DNA from: Sphingomonas sp.
GTDB lineage: Bacteria; Pseudomonadota; Alphaproteobacteria; Sphingomonadales; Sphingomonadaceae
Assembly (NCBI GenBank): GCA_017418975.1
Contig: JAFOMG010000006.1
Span: 186,001-250,000 of the forward strand
DNA: 64,000 nt
Direction: 5' to 3'
The notes under the pieces: generated by a model
Databases searched by the model: none
What the model was told of the DNA's origin: nothing
The model's input: the letters and a program-made list of their open reading frames with translations, nothing else
Made by a program: the position numbers and the translations under genes
In this document: one piece after another, positions 43,583 to 52,434 of the stretch
Position numbering within the stretch: the first letter of the stretch is position 1
Layout: every line of letters starts with the position of its first letter

Positions 43583-44095
43583 ATGGCCGAGAACGACACG
43601 ATCGCCGAATTCGGCGAGCCCGCTGCCAATGGTGCCGATACCGCCCCGGCCGCCGGCCTGCTGTCGCAATATGTGAAGGATCTCTCGTTCGAGAATCCGA
43701 ACGCGCCGGCCATCTTCCAGAACCCGACCGCGCCGGCCATCGACGTGCAGTTCAACATCGGTTCGGCCAAGATCGCCGACGAAGTCTATGAGGTCGTCCT
43801 CAAGATCGAGGTGCGCGCCACCGCCGAGAGCCAGGCCGCCTTCATCGTCGACCTGTCCTATGCCGGCCTGTTCGGCATCCGCAACGTGCCCGAGGGCGAG
43901 GCGCTCGACGGCTTCCTGCTCGGCGAGGCGCCGCGCCTGCTCTTCCCGTTCGCCCGCCGCGTGCTGGCCGATGCGGTGCGCGACGGCGGCTTCCCGCCGC
44001 TGATGCTCGAGCCGATCGATTTCGGCGGCATCTACATCCAGCAGCGCGCGATGAACGAATCGGGCCTGACCGGCGAAGTCGCGGGCGAAGCCTGA
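43583..44095 (+). CDS. secB: Protein-export chaperone SecB
   Basis: 170 aa, usual length. It is a homotetrameric cytoplasmic chaperone that delivers preproteins to SecA. Recognisable segments: QYVKDLSFENPNAP near residue 28, IDVQFNIGSA, YEVVLKIEV, YAGLFGIRNVPEGE and LLFPFARRVLADAVRDGGFP near 122. The ATG at 43583 follows AAAGAGG. Divergent from the Tim44-like gene. Confidence 0.97.
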   Translation: MAENDTIAEFGEPAANGADTAPAAGLLSQYVKDLSFENPNAPAIFQNPTAPAIDVQFNIGSAKIADEVYEVVLKIEVRATAESQAAFIVDLSYAGLFGIRNVPEGEALDGFLLGEAPRLLFPFARRVLADAVRDGGFPPLMLEPIDFGGIYIQQRAMNESGLTGEVAGEA

Positions 44096-44124
44096 TCGGC
44101 CAGGCGGGGAGCTGGGCCCGATGC

Positions 44125-44162
44125 CCCGTCATCGTCACCCCCGCGAAAGCGGGGGCCCGGCT
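44125..44162. repeat. CGTCATC-type palindromic repeat
   Basis: CCCGTCATCGTCACCCCCGC is followed by GAAAGCGGGGGCCCGG. The core CCCCCGC-GAAA-GCGGGGG is a stable tetraloop hairpin. It lies between secB and murJ. Confidence 0.8.
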
Positions 44163-44248
44163 CCCGCGCTCCCCGCGCATGCCGCGGCGCTTCTCCGTGG
44201 CTCCTCGCCGGATCGGCCATCGGCCATCGGCGAAATGACGGTGGCGGC

Positions 44249-45808
44249 ATGAAGCTGGCCCGCAGCCTCGGCTCGGTCGGCGGCCTCACTCTGGCCAGCC
44301 GCGTCCTCGCGCTGGTGCGCGATTCGCTGCAGGCCCGCTATGTCGGCGCGAGCTTCGCGTCCGACGCGTTCACCATCGCCTTCCGCCTGCCCAACATGTT
44401 CCGCGCCCTCTTCGCCGAGGGCGCGTTCAATTCCGCCTTCATCCCGATGTTCAATCGGAAAGTGGGCGAGACCGGCGAGCTTGCGCAGGGCCTCGATTTC
44501 GCCGAGCGCGCGCTGTCGGTGCTGTTCCTCGCCCTCGCGGTGATGACCGGGGTGATGCTGGCCGCCGCCTGGCCGCTCACCTGGCTGCTCTCCGGCGGCT
44601 TCCACGACGTCGCGCCCGATCGCTTCGCCTTCGCGGTGGAGCTGAGCCGGATCACCATTCCCTATCTGATGCTGATCAGCCTCGCCTCGCTGCTGGGCGG
44701 CATCCTCAATTCGCTCGACAAATTCTGGGTCAACGCCGCGGCGCCGATCCTGCTCAACGTCGCGATGGTAGTGGCGCTCGCCGTGTTCAACGGCGATCCG
44801 TTCGAGACGGCGCGGGCCCAGGCGATCGCGGTGCCGGTCGGCGGCGCGCTGCAGCTCGGCTGGCTGGCACTGGCCTGCCGCCGTTCGGGCGTGTCGCTCA
44901 AGCCCCGCCTTCCCCGGCTGGATCCCGAGGTGAAGCGGCTGATGAAGCTGATCCTGCCCGCCGCCGCCGGCGCGGGCGCATCGCAGATCAACCTGCTGAT
45001 CTCGAGCGCGCTCGCCGGCGGCCTGCTCGCCGCGGGCTCGCTCTCCTACATCTATTATGCCGACCGGCTGAACCAGCTGCCGCTCGGCATGATCGGCATC
45101 GGCCTGGGCACCATCCTGCTTCCCACCATCTCGCGCCTGCTCGGCGCCGGCAGGGACGAGGAGGCGATGGAGACGCAGAATCGCGGCATCGAGCTCGCGC
45201 TGTTCCTCACCCTGCCCGCGATGGTGGCGCTGATCGTCGCCGCCGAGCCGATCGTGCGCGGCCTGTTCCAATATGGCCATTTCGGCCCGGAGGCGACCCG
45301 CGCCTGCGCGCTGGCGCTCGCGGGCTTCTCCGTCGGCCTGCCCGCCTATGTCCTCGTGAAGGTGCTCACGCCCGGCTATTACGCCCGGCACGACATGAAG
45401 ACGCCGGTGCGCTACGCGATCGTCTCGGTCGGCGTGAACATTGCGCTGAATCTGGTGCTGATCCCGCTGATCGGCGCCAGCGGGCCGCCGCTCGCCACGG
45501 CGATCGCATCGAGCGTCAACACCTTCATGCTCTATCGCACGCTGCACCGGCGCGGCCATTTCACCGCCGACGCGCAGCTCAGGCGCCGCCTGCCCCGCCT
45601 GGCGATCGCGGCGGTCATCATGGGCGGGGCGCTGTTCGCCTTCGACCATCTGCTCGATCCCTGGCTCAACGGCCATATGGTCGAGCGCTACGGCGCGCTG
45701 GTGGTGCTCGTGGGGGCGGGCTGCATCGTCTACGGCATCGCCTGCTTCGTCACCCGCGCCTTCCTGGTCTCCGACATCAAGGCGCTGGTGCGGCGGCGCC
45801 GGACCTAG
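44249..45808 (+). CDS. murJ: Lipid II flippase MurJ
   Basis: 519 aa with about 14 membrane helices. The opening VGGLTLASRVLALVRDSLQA and NMFRALFAEGAFNSAFIPMF near residue 50 are diagnostic of MurJ, including the essential Arg residues in the first helices. SLSYIYYADRLNQLPLGMIG lies near 265. It moves the peptidoglycan precursor lipid II across the inner membrane. The start at 44249 has a weak ribosome site. trpS lies downstream after a composite repeat. Confidence 0.96.
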   Translation: MKLARSLGSVGGLTLASRVLALVRDSLQARYVGASFASDAFTIAFRLPNMFRALFAEGAFNSAFIPMFNRKVGETGELAQGLDFAERALSVLFLALAVMTGVMLAAAWPLTWLLSGGFHDVAPDRFAFAVELSRITIPYLMLISLASLLGGILNSLDKFWVNAAAPILLNVAMVVALAVFNGDPFETARAQAIAVPVGGALQLGWLALACRRSGVSLKPRLPRLDPEVKRLMKLILPAAAGAGASQINLLISSALAGGLLAAGSLSYIYYADRLNQLPLGMIGIGLGTILLPTISRLLGAGRDEEAMETQNRGIELALFLTLPAMVALIVAAEPIVRGLFQYGHFGPEATRACALALAGFSVGLPAYVLVKVLTPGYYARHDMKTPVRYAIVSVGVNIALNLVLIPLIGASGPPLATAIASSVNTFMLYRTLHRRGHFTADAQLRRRLPRLAIAAVIMGGALFAFDHLLDPWLNGHMVERYGALVVLVGAGCIVYGIACFVTRAFLVSDIKALVRRRRT

Positions 45809-46198
45809 GGCGAGGACCTCGGGCAAGTATCTGATATTGCCGTCTTCCCGGCACAGGCGGGGATCCAGGGTAATAAGGAGCGATCGAAGCGATCACGCGG
45901 ATGCTTGCCGGAAACGGCAAGGCGAGCTTCGCCGTCCTTGCCCTTGGCCCTGGATCCCCGCCTGCGCGGGGATGACGGTCTAAGGGATAGCGGGGATGCG
46001 CTGGCACGCCGATCGCGGTGGCCGGCAGCGCGGTTCCCGGCGGCGTGCCGGCTCCTCATCATGGCATTGGACAGCGGCAAACCCGCCCTCTACAGCCCGC
46101 TCCGTCCCTGACATCGCTGTGCGGCCGCGCCCCCGCCGTCTCGGACCCGCGGCCCGTCCAAAGGCCGAACGGTCAGCCCGGGCGCGGAGTATCGAATC
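45809..46198. other. murJ-trpS spacer
   Basis: 390 bp without a gene. The first half is the composite repeat at 45840-45979. The second half (45985-46198) is GC-rich. It holds the inverted pair GGCACGCCG / CGGCGTGCC around 46000-46050 and presumably the trpS promoter, but no convincing -35/-10 pair is seen. Confidence 0.6.
45840..45979. repeat. Composite CGTCATCCCCGC element with inverted ends (140 bp)
   Basis: The left end (45840-45870, CCGTCTTCCCGGCACAGGCG then GGGATCCAGGG) is the reverse complement of the right end (45948-45979, CCCTGGATCCCCGCCTGCGC then GGGGATGACGG) apart from a few changes. The 77 bp between contains further small hairpins. The layout is MITE-like. Confidence 0.85.
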
Positions 46199-47203
46199 AT
46201 GCGCGTCGTTTCCGGCATCCAGACCACCGGCAATCTTCACCTCGGCAACTATCTCGGGGCGATCAAGCAATGGGTGGCGATGCAGGGCATCCAGGAGAAG
46301 AATGGCGGAGAATGCCTGTTCTTCCTCGCCGATCTCCATGCGCTGACGGGCAACATCTCGCCGCGGGAACTTGCCAACAGCACGATCGAAATGGCCGCGA
46401 CGCTGATGGCCTCGGGCATCGACGATCGCGCGATCCTGTTCAACCAGGCGCGCGTTCCCGCGCATGCCGAGCTGTGCTGGATCCTGAACGGCACCGCGCG
46501 GATGGGCTGGCTGAACCGCATGACCCAGTGGAAGGACAAGGCGGGCAAGAACCGCGAGGGCGCCAGCGTCGGCCTGTTCGCCTATCCGGTGCTCCAGGCG
46601 GCGGACGTGCTCGTCTACAAGGCGACGCACGTGCCGGTGGGCGAGGACCAGAAGCAGCATCTCGAGCTCGCCCGCGACATCGCGGCCAAGTTCAACACCG
46701 ATTTCGAAGTGGAGCTGTTCCCGCTGCCCGAGCCGTTCATCTCCAAGGTGGCCCCGCGGATCATGAGCCTGCGCGACGGCAGCGCGAAGATGTCCAAGTC
46801 GGACCCTTCGGACCTGTCGCGCATCAACCTGTCGGACGATGACGACATGATCGCGCAGAAGCTCCGCAAGGCGAAGACCGATCCCGAGCCGCTGCCCGAT
46901 TCGTTCGACGCCCTGGCCGAGCGGCCCGAGGCGAAGAACCTGGTGACGATCTTCGCCGCGCTGGCGGATCGCGATCCCCAGTCGGTGGTGACGGAGTTTG
47001 CCGGCCAGGGGTTCGGCGCGTTCAAGCCGGCGCTGGCGGACCTCGCCATCGCCGTGCTGGGGCCGGTGCGCGCGCGGCTGAACCAGCTGCTGGCGGACCG
47101 CGACGCGGTGGGCGCGCAGCTCGCCAGGGGCGCCGAGCGCGCCAGCACGCTCGCCGAACCAACGCTCAAGGCGGCGCAAAAGGCTGTCGGACTGCAGGTC
47201 TGA
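46199..47203 (+). CDS. trpS: Tryptophanyl-tRNA synthetase
   Basis: 334 aa class I synthetase. It begins MRVVSGIQTTGNLHLGNYLG, where GNLHLGNY is the HIGH-type ATP motif, and has the KMSKS motif in GSAKMSKSDPSD near residue 198. LNRMTQWKDKAGKN lies near 100. Length matches the bacterial family. The ATG at 46199 has CGGAG upstream. A strong hairpin follows the stop. Confidence 0.97.
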   Translation: MRVVSGIQTTGNLHLGNYLGAIKQWVAMQGIQEKNGGECLFFLADLHALTGNISPRELANSTIEMAATLMASGIDDRAILFNQARVPAHAELCWILNGTARMGWLNRMTQWKDKAGKNREGASVGLFAYPVLQAADVLVYKATHVPVGEDQKQHLELARDIAAKFNTDFEVELFPLPEPFISKVAPRIMSLRDGSAKMSKSDPSDLSRINLSDDDDMIAQKLRKAKTDPEPLPDSFDALAERPEAKNLVTIFAALADRDPQSVVTEFAGQGFGAFKPALADLAIAVLGPVRARLNQLLADRDAVGAQLARGAERASTLAEPTLKAAQKAVGLQV

Positions 47204-47211
47204 ACCCCGAT

Positions 47212-47244
47212 CCATGGCACCCGCGCGCGCCGCGGGTGCCATGG
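47212..47244 (+). terminator. Strong hairpin after trpS, no U-tract
   Basis: CCATGGCACCCGCG (47212-47225) and CGCGGGTGCCATGG (47231-47244) form a perfect 14-bp stem with a 5-base loop, starting 9 bp after the trpS stop. No run of T follows, so it may protect the transcript end or be a weak terminator. Confidence 0.55.
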
Positions 47245-47283
47245 CGGCACCGGGTCCGGACCCGAACGAATAGTCGATCTTCC

Positions 47284-47312
47284 GCCGTCATGCCGGCCTT
47301 GCGCCGGATCCC
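47284..47312. repeat. Partial CGTCAT-type repeat
   Basis: GCCGTCATGCCGGCCTTGCG is followed by CCGGATCCC. GCCGG and CCGG parts pair around CTTGCG. It resembles the 22067 copy at its left end and the composite elements at its right end. Confidence 0.6.
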
Positions 47313-47475
47313 GCTTTCGCTCCCGTCGACAAGGCAGCCGGACCCTGGCTCAGGGCCGGGACGAAAGAGGATATCGGCTCTCGACCTGGGTTGAGGACCA
47401 TGTTCCCTCAACCTTCATCCTCCATCAACCATGATCCCCGCCGCTCCTTCAACCTTCGCCCCGCTATTCCTTCAA

Positions 47476-47614
47476 CCGTCATCCCCGCGCAGGCGGGGAT
47501 CCGGGGCCAAGGGCAAGGGTCATGCGGCTGGCCTCACCATCTCCGGCAAGCCCGCGCACGATTGCTTCGATGGCCCCGGGTTACGCCGGATCCCCGCCTA
47601 GGCGGGGATGACGA
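47476..47614. repeat. Composite CGTCATCCCCGC element with inverted ends (139 bp)
   Basis: The left end (CCGTCATCCCCGCGCAGGCG then GGGATCCGG) and right end (CCGGATCCCCGCCTAGGCGG then GGATGACG) are near-perfect inverted repeats about 30 bp long. The interior, about 78 bp, is unrelated to coding sequence but shares GGGCAAGG-like words with the 45840 element. Confidence 0.85.
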
Positions 47615-47823
47615 GGTTTGCTGATTGAATCCCGGCCCCGGGCTGGGCGCTCCGCCGGGGGAGGCGCTCGATTCGCCGCAAGCCTCGCTTCGCGCTCGCA
47701 TCGCCCCGCTGGTCGACCTGTCCGCCGATAAGTGCTGACAGCCCTTTTCCCGGCGCTATGCTCCAGGGAGGGGCTGGAACCGCGCCATGCCATTGGGGTT
47801 CCGCCAGGCGGGAGTGCGTGCGG

Positions 47824-48870
47824 ATGCGTAAACTGGTTACCCTGTGGCTGCTCGGCAGCGCCCTGGCCGCGTGCAGCGGCGGCGGCGGCTCGGGCGGGGA
47901 AGGCGGCACGGTCGTCACGCCCACGCCGACGCCCCTATCGGGATCGACCCCCACGCCCACCACGCCGGCGCCCACGCCCAGCCCGACGGGCACCGAGCCC
48001 GCCACCGGCTCGGATTTCCTGAGCTCGGTCGCCCTGCTCTACAGCACCCCGCCCAACATCGCGGCCTGCCAGGCCGGGACGCTCAAGCCCGAGGTCGGCG
48101 CGCGGGTGCTCGCGACGCTCAACGACATCCGCGCGCATCACAACCTGCCCGCGGTCACCTATGCCCCGGCCGACGAGCCCGCCTCCCAGCAATCCGCGCT
48201 GATGATGGCCGCCAACGGCCAGCTCAGCCACAATCCGCCGGCGAGCTGGAACTGCTACACCAGCGCCGGCGCCACCGCCGCCGGGCAGAGCAACATCTAT
48301 CTGGGCACGGGCGGCCTGCGCTATTCGCAGGACGCGGATCTGCTGATCGGCTGGCTCACCGACACCAACAATGTGGTGGCGAACAATATCGGCCATCGCC
48401 GCTGGCTGCTCTATCCGTTCCTCTCGACCATCGCCTATGGCCGGGTCGCCGGCATCTGGCAGGGCAGCAACCGTGCGGACGGTGCCTCGATCAAGGTGAT
48501 CAACAACACCCAGAACACCGCCGGTCCGCTGCCGGACTATGTCGCCTATCCGTTCCAGGAATATCCGGCGCGCTATTTCGACACCGCGGCGCTGCTGTCG
48601 TTCGGCGTGATCGCCAACAAGAGCTCCAACTTCGGGGCGAACGCCGCGGTCAGCTTCGCCAACGCCACGATCACCGTGCGCGCCCGGGGCGGCGCCGCGC
48701 TCGCCGTGTCGAACGTGTCGTGGGACAATGAAGGCTATGGCCTGCCCAACAGCCTGCAATGGAAAGTCGCCGGACTGGCCGCCAACACCATCTATGACGT
48801 GACGATCGGCAACGTCACCGTCAGCGGCGCCACGCGAAGCTACAGCTATTATTTCCGGCTGGTGCCCTGA
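47824..48870 (+). CDS. CAP/SCP-domain lipoprotein
   Basis: 348 aa. It starts MRKLVTLWLLGSALAAC, with lipobox LAAC, then a Gly-rich run and a Pro/Thr linker to about residue 60. A CAP (cysteine-rich secretory, antigen 5, PR-1) domain follows. VLATLNDIRAHHNLPAVTY near 95 gives the first His; QQSALMMAANGQLSHNPP near 122 gives the second. NNIGHRRWLLYP near 195 is the CAP3-like motif. A beta domain ends the protein. Bacterial CAP proteins are extracellular; substrate unknown. The leader resembles that of the GH18 lipoprotein. Confidence 0.88.
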   Translation: MRKLVTLWLLGSALAACSGGGGSGGEGGTVVTPTPTPLSGSTPTPTTPAPTPSPTGTEPATGSDFLSSVALLYSTPPNIAACQAGTLKPEVGARVLATLNDIRAHHNLPAVTYAPADEPASQQSALMMAANGQLSHNPPASWNCYTSAGATAAGQSNIYLGTGGLRYSQDADLLIGWLTDTNNVVANNIGHRRWLLYPFLSTIAYGRVAGIWQGSNRADGASIKVINNTQNTAGPLPDYVAYPFQEYPARYFDTAALLSFGVIANKSSNFGANAAVSFANATITVRARGGAALAVSNVSWDNEGYGLPNSLQWKVAGLAANTIYDVTIGNVTVSGATRSYSYYFRLVP

Positions 48871-48962
48871 GCGGCGCGAAACCACCATATCCGATGGAGC
48901 TTCGCTGGGCCGTGGCGGCAGGGCGGCCTAGCCTGTGCTTCCCACGTCAAAGGGAGGCACCC

Positions 48963-49223
48963 ATGCGCAAGAAGATCGGTTTTTCGCTCTCGCTCGCCGC
49001 CGCGGCCGGATTCCAGGCCGTGCTGGCCCAGCCGCTCCAGGCCCGCCCGGGCGTGGCCGAGTGCGACAATCCGCCATCGGTCACCTGCACCAGCTACCGC
49101 GCCCGCGGCTTCGCCAATTATGGCGACTGCGTGAGCTATTACAGCGATTATTGCCCCATGCTCGAAAGCGGCAATGGCGGCTGCGTCTATGATCCGCGGA
49201 TCGGCCAGACCATCTGCTGGTAG
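48963..49223 (+). CDS. Small cysteine-rich exported protein
   Basis: 86 aa. The signal peptide (MRKKIGFSLSLAAAAGFQAV) cleaves near LAQPLQA. The mature peptide of about 60 residues has six Cys (CDNPPSVTC, GDCVSYYSDYC, GGCVYD, ending TICW), enough for three disulfides. AGGGAGG precedes the ATG at 48963 at good spacing. No family recognised. It follows the CAP lipoprotein by 92 bp and is followed by a terminator. Confidence 0.75.
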   Translation: MRKKIGFSLSLAAAAGFQAVLAQPLQARPGVAECDNPPSVTCTSYRARGFANYGDCVSYYSDYCPMLESGNGGCVYDPRIGQTICW

Positions 49224-49279
49224 GACGCACTGGCCGCGAATGGCCGGAGGGGAATCGTATCCCCGTTATGTCTAGACAA

Positions 49280-49312
49280 AAAGGCCGAGCCCGTTTCCGG
49301 GGCCCGGCCTTT
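49280..49312. terminator. Bidirectional terminator between small exported gene and dnaA
   Basis: AAAGGCCGAGCCC pairs with GGGCCCGGCCTTT with one mismatch. On the minus strand the hairpin is followed by TTTTTG, a better U-tract than the plus-strand TTTCTG, so it mainly serves dnaA, which ends at 49407. Confidence 0.8.
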
Positions 49313-49406
49313 CTGTCGATCAGGGTGGAGGCGTGACCGATCTGCGTTGCCCCGCTCTCAGCTCCTCCACCCCGCCCACCCCTGAAAGGGGCAGGAATAC
49401 AGCTCC

Positions 49407-50804
49407 TTAGCCTTCCAGGGTACGCATCAGGGTGCGCACCGCGGTATCGATCTCCACGTCCTTGCCGCGCAGCTCCTCGATACGCTTCACCGCGTGGATC
49501 ACGGTCGAATGGTCACGATTGCCGAACTTCCGCCCAATCTCGGGCAGCGATCGCGTGGTCAGGCGCTTGGCGAGATACATCGCGATCTGGCGCGGCCGGG
49601 CGATCGCCACGGCGCGGCGCTCGGAGATCAGGTCGATCTGCTTCACCTCGAAATGCGCCGAGACCGCGCGCTGGATCTCGTCGATCGTGATGCGGCGCTG
49701 AGCCGAGCGCAGCACTTCGCCGAGCACATTGGTGGCGAAGTCGATCGTGATCACCTCGCCGTTCAGCTGCGCATAGGCGACGAGGCGATTGAGCGCGCCC
49801 TCGAGCTCGCGGACATTGGTGGTGATCCGCGCGGCCAGCAGGTCCATCACTTCGTGCGGCATCGTCACCGCCGGCATGTCCTGCAGCTTGCGGCCGACGA
49901 TCGCGCGGCGCAGTTCCAGCTCCGCCGGCTTGATGTCCGCCACCAGGCCCGAGGCCAGGCGGCCGGCCAGCCGCGGCTCGAAGCCTTCCAGGGCCTGCGG
50001 CGCGCGATCGGCAGCGATCACCAGCCGCTTGCCCGAGGACATGAACTCGTTGACGGTGTGGAAGAATTCCTGCTGCGTGGCGTCCTTGCCGCCAATGAAC
50101 TGCAGGTCGTCGATCATCAACAGATCGACCGAGCGCAGCCGCGCCTTGAAGGCGTGCGTGTCCTTGTTGCGGAGCGCCTGGACGAACTCGAACATGAAGC
50201 GCTCGGCAGTCACATAGATCGCGGTCGCTTCCGGGTTCGCGGCCAGGAACGCATGGCCGATCGCGTGCATCAGGTGCGTCTTGCCCTGGCCCGTGCCGGC
50301 ATGGAGATAGAGCGGGCTGAACCGCGGCGCGCCCGGCTCCGCCATCGCCTTGGCCGCGTTGCACGCCACGCGATTCGTCGCGTCGATCACGAAGCGCTCG
50401 AACGTGAAGCGCACATCGAACTGCGGACGCTCGGCCGGCGAGGCCGTCGCCGCCGCGACCGGCGCCGAATCGGCGGCCGCCGGAGCGGACGCCGTACTCA
50501 ACACGCGCTTCGGCTCTTCCGCCAGCGTCTCGATCGACACGCTGCGCACCGCCGGGATCTGGCCACGGAACTCGAGCAGCAGCCGCTCGGCATAGTGATT
50601 CTTGACCCACTGGGTCATGAACGCCGAGGGCAGGCCCAGGCGCACGATCTCGGCATTGCTGCCTTCGATCAGGACGACCGGCTTGAGCCACTGGTCGAAC
50701 AGACGCTGGCCCGCAGAGCGACGCAGGTTCGCGCGCACATGCGACCAAGCCTTGGCAACCGCAGCTTCCATCCCGTCCCGTTCCAAGGCCTGAACCTGAG
50801 TCAC
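49407..50804 (-). CDS. dnaA: Chromosomal replication initiator DnaA
   Basis: 465 aa. N-terminal domain I (residues about 12-85) is followed by an Ala/Pro-rich linker and the AAA+ domain. This has Walker A as LHAGTGQGKTHLMHAIGHAF near 170 and Walker B LLMIDDLQFIGGKDATQQEF near 230. C-terminal domain IV carries the DNA-binding signature FGNRDHSTVIHAVKRIEEL. The Walker A has AGTGQGKT where most bacteria have GGVGLGKT. GTG at 50804 is 9 bp after GGAGGGG; ATG at 50771 is an alternative. rpsT lies upstream on the same strand, as in many alphaproteobacteria. Confidence 0.97.
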   Translation of the reverse strand: MTQVQALERDGMEAAVAKAWSHVRANLRRSAGQRLFDQWLKPVVLIEGSNAEIVRLGLPSAFMTQWVKNHYAERLLLEFRGQIPAVRSVSIETLAEEPKRVLSTASAPAAADSAPVAAATASPAERPQFDVRFTFERFVIDATNRVACNAAKAMAEPGAPRFSPLYLHAGTGQGKTHLMHAIGHAFLAANPEATAIYVTAERFMFEFVQALRNKDTHAFKARLRSVDLLMIDDLQFIGGKDATQQEFFHTVNEFMSSGKRLVIAADRAPQALEGFEPRLAGRLASGLVADIKPAELELRRAIVGRKLQDMPAVTMPHEVMDLLAARITTNVRELEGALNRLVAYAQLNGEVITIDFATNVLGEVLRSAQRRITIDEIQRAVSAHFEVKQIDLISERRAVAIARPRQIAMYLAKRLTTRSLPEIGRKFGNRDHSTVIHAVKRIEELRGKDVEIDTAVRTLMRTLEG

Positions 50805-51230
50805 CGTGACGTACCCCTCCTTCGCGGGAAGCAGCCGCTTCCCGTGCGCTAATTCGCTCCGACATGAGGCCCTTCGACACCGGACATCCCCGGTCCCTGT
50901 GTGACGGGCTTCGCAAAATACCCCGGCGAGACCTCGCCTGGGAGGTCTGTTTTAGGAACCCCTTTCTGAGTCGATCAAGGGGGTCGGGTGTAAAGATACT
51001 GAAATAGTTTTGTTGACTCGCCGTAACCCGCGGAAAACCGTGGGGGCCGCCTTACAAACTACTGAAAAACTTGGCTTCTGCGAATTATTGCAAACCAAAG
51101 ACACTGCGACTCGCGCGAATCTCAGGGTTCCATGGCACCAACCATGATTCGTTCTGCAAACCCTTGTCAGACACGACAAAAACCCCGCGGAACCGAGGTT
51201 CCGCGGGGTTTTATTACGAAAAAATTACGA
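50805..51230. other. dnaA upstream region
   Basis: 426 bp between rpsT and dnaA, AT-richer than the genome around it, especially 50990-51180. It must hold the dnaA promoter. I find no TTATCCACA-type DnaA box cluster, so nothing here marks a replication origin. The rpsT terminator occupies its right end. Confidence 0.65.
51178..51214 (-). terminator. rpsT terminator
   Basis: AAAACCCCGCGGAA (51179-51192) and TTCCGCGGGGTTTT (51199-51212) form a perfect 14-bp stem closed by CCGAGG. On the minus strand it ends GGGGTTTTTGTCG, with a U-tract 17 bp past the rpsT stop. It would also work on the plus strand. Confidence 0.92.
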
Positions 51231-51494
51231 TTACGCCAGCGCTTCGACGCGCTTGTTGAGACGCGCGAACTTGCGCGAGGCCGTATTCTTGTGGAGCACG
51301 CCCTTGGCGACGCCGCGCGCCATCTCCGGCTGCGCAGCGGCGAGCGCGGCAGCGGCCGCGGCCTTGTCGCCGGCCTCGAGGGCCGACTCGACCTTCTTCA
51401 CGAAGGTGCGGATACGGCTCACGCGCGTGCCGTTGATCTCCGCGCGGCGCGCATTGCGCCGGATACGCTTCTTCGCTTGCGGCGTATTCGCCAT
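51231..51494 (-). CDS. rpsT: 30S ribosomal protein S20
   Basis: 87 aa, full length. It begins [20 protein letters not shown] and ends [19 protein letters not shown], both typical of S20, which binds 16S rRNA. It is followed by a strong terminator and then dnaA. Confidence 0.98.
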   Translation of the reverse strand: MANTPQAKKRIRRNARRAEINGTRVSRIRTFVKKVESALEAGDKAAAAAALAAAQPEMARGVAKGVLHKNTASRKFARLNKRVEALA

Positions 51495-51594
51495 GCCGTC
51501 TCGTTCCTAGCTCGAAATGTTTAGGGCGCGGGGAACATGCCGCCACGCCCGGAAAGACGGGCCCCTTAGCGCCACCGGCGATTCGGGTCAACCA

Positions 51595-52404
51595 TTACGA
51601 CTGGCATTTCGGGCACCAGAAGGTGGAGCGCCCCGAATCCACCCGCCGCTCGACCAGGCCGCCGCAACCGCACGGCTCCCCTTCCCGGCCATAGACTCGC
51701 CACTCCTTGGCGAAATAGCCCAGCTCGCCATCGGGCCTGGCATAGTCGCGGATCGTGGAGCCGCCGGCCCGGATCGCGCCTTCCAGCACCTCCCGAATCG
51801 CGGCGGCCAGCTTCGCCAGCTGCGCCTTCGCGATCGAGCCGCCTTCGCGCATGGGCGCGATGCCGGCAATATGGAGCGCCTCGCACACATAGATATTGCC
51901 CAGCCCCGCCACCGTGCGCTGATCGAGCAGCAGCGCCTTTACCGGCGCGATCCGGTCCTTGAACACCCGCGCCAGATGGGCTGCGTCGAAGTCCGGTCCC
52001 AGGGGCTCCGGCCCGAGCGCGGCGAAGGGCGGCCAGGCCGCCACCGCCGCCGTCGGCACCAGGTCGACCGAGCCGAATCGCCGCGGGTCGTTCAGCGCCA
52101 GCCGGTGATGCTGCGTCTCCAGCACCAGATGGTCGTGCTTGCCGATCTCCCCGGGATCGATCCGCCAGCGCCCGGACATGCCGAGATGGAAGATCAGCGT
52201 GTCGCCCCGATTCGTCTCGATCAGCCCATATTTGGCGCGCCGCCCCAGCGCGGTGACGGCCGCGCCGGTCAGCCGCTGGCCCAGCCCCTCGGGAAACGGC
52301 CGGCGCAGGTCGCCGCGGTGCAGCGTGACGCGAGTGATCGTCTCGCCTTGCAGCACGGGCTCCAGCCCGCGCACGGTGGTCTCTACTTCGGGGAGTTCAG
52401 GCAT
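51595..52404 (-). CDS. mutM: Formamidopyrimidine-DNA glycosylase
   Basis: 269 aa base-excision repair enzyme for 8-oxoguanine. The N-terminal PELPEVETTVRGLEP supplies catalytic Pro and Glu after Met removal. A Lys lies in GRRAKYGLIE near 57. The H2TH region is near LLDQRTVAGLGNIYVCEAL at 155. A C-terminal zinc finger has CGCGG and CPKC pairs. Divergent from ubiE; the spacer carries a repeat. Confidence 0.97.
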   Translation of the reverse strand: MPELPEVETTVRGLEPVLQGETITRVTLHRGDLRRPFPEGLGQRLTGAAVTALGRRAKYGLIETNRGDTLIFHLGMSGRWRIDPGEIGKHDHLVLETQHHRLALNDPRRFGSVDLVPTAAVAAWPPFAALGPEPLGPDFDAAHLARVFKDRIAPVKALLLDQRTVAGLGNIYVCEALHIAGIAPMREGGSIAKAQLAKLAAAIREVLEGAIRAGGSTIRDYARPDGELGYFAKEWRVYGREGEPCGCGGLVERRVDSGRSTFWCPKCQS

Positions 52405-52434
52405 GAGGGTTCCCTAACCTACCCGCCCCCAATT

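Larger units (their letters stand above)
47204..47823. other. trpS to CAP-lipoprotein spacer rich in repeats
   Basis: 620 bp without a gene. It contains a trpS 3' hairpin (47212-47244), a partial repeat CCGTCATGCCGGCCTTGCGC (47284-47312), a composite repeat (47476-47614) and a GC-rich leader to the lipoprotein gene. Between 47400 and 47475 are three loose copies of a TTCAACC-containing phrase (TCAACCTTCATCC, TCAACCTTCGCC, TCAACCGTCATCC). Confidence 0.65.

Noticed and set aside
50805..51230. Replication origin next to dnaA
   Set aside because: No cluster of DnaA boxes or 13-mer AT repeats was found, and in many alphaproteobacteria oriC is not beside dnaA.
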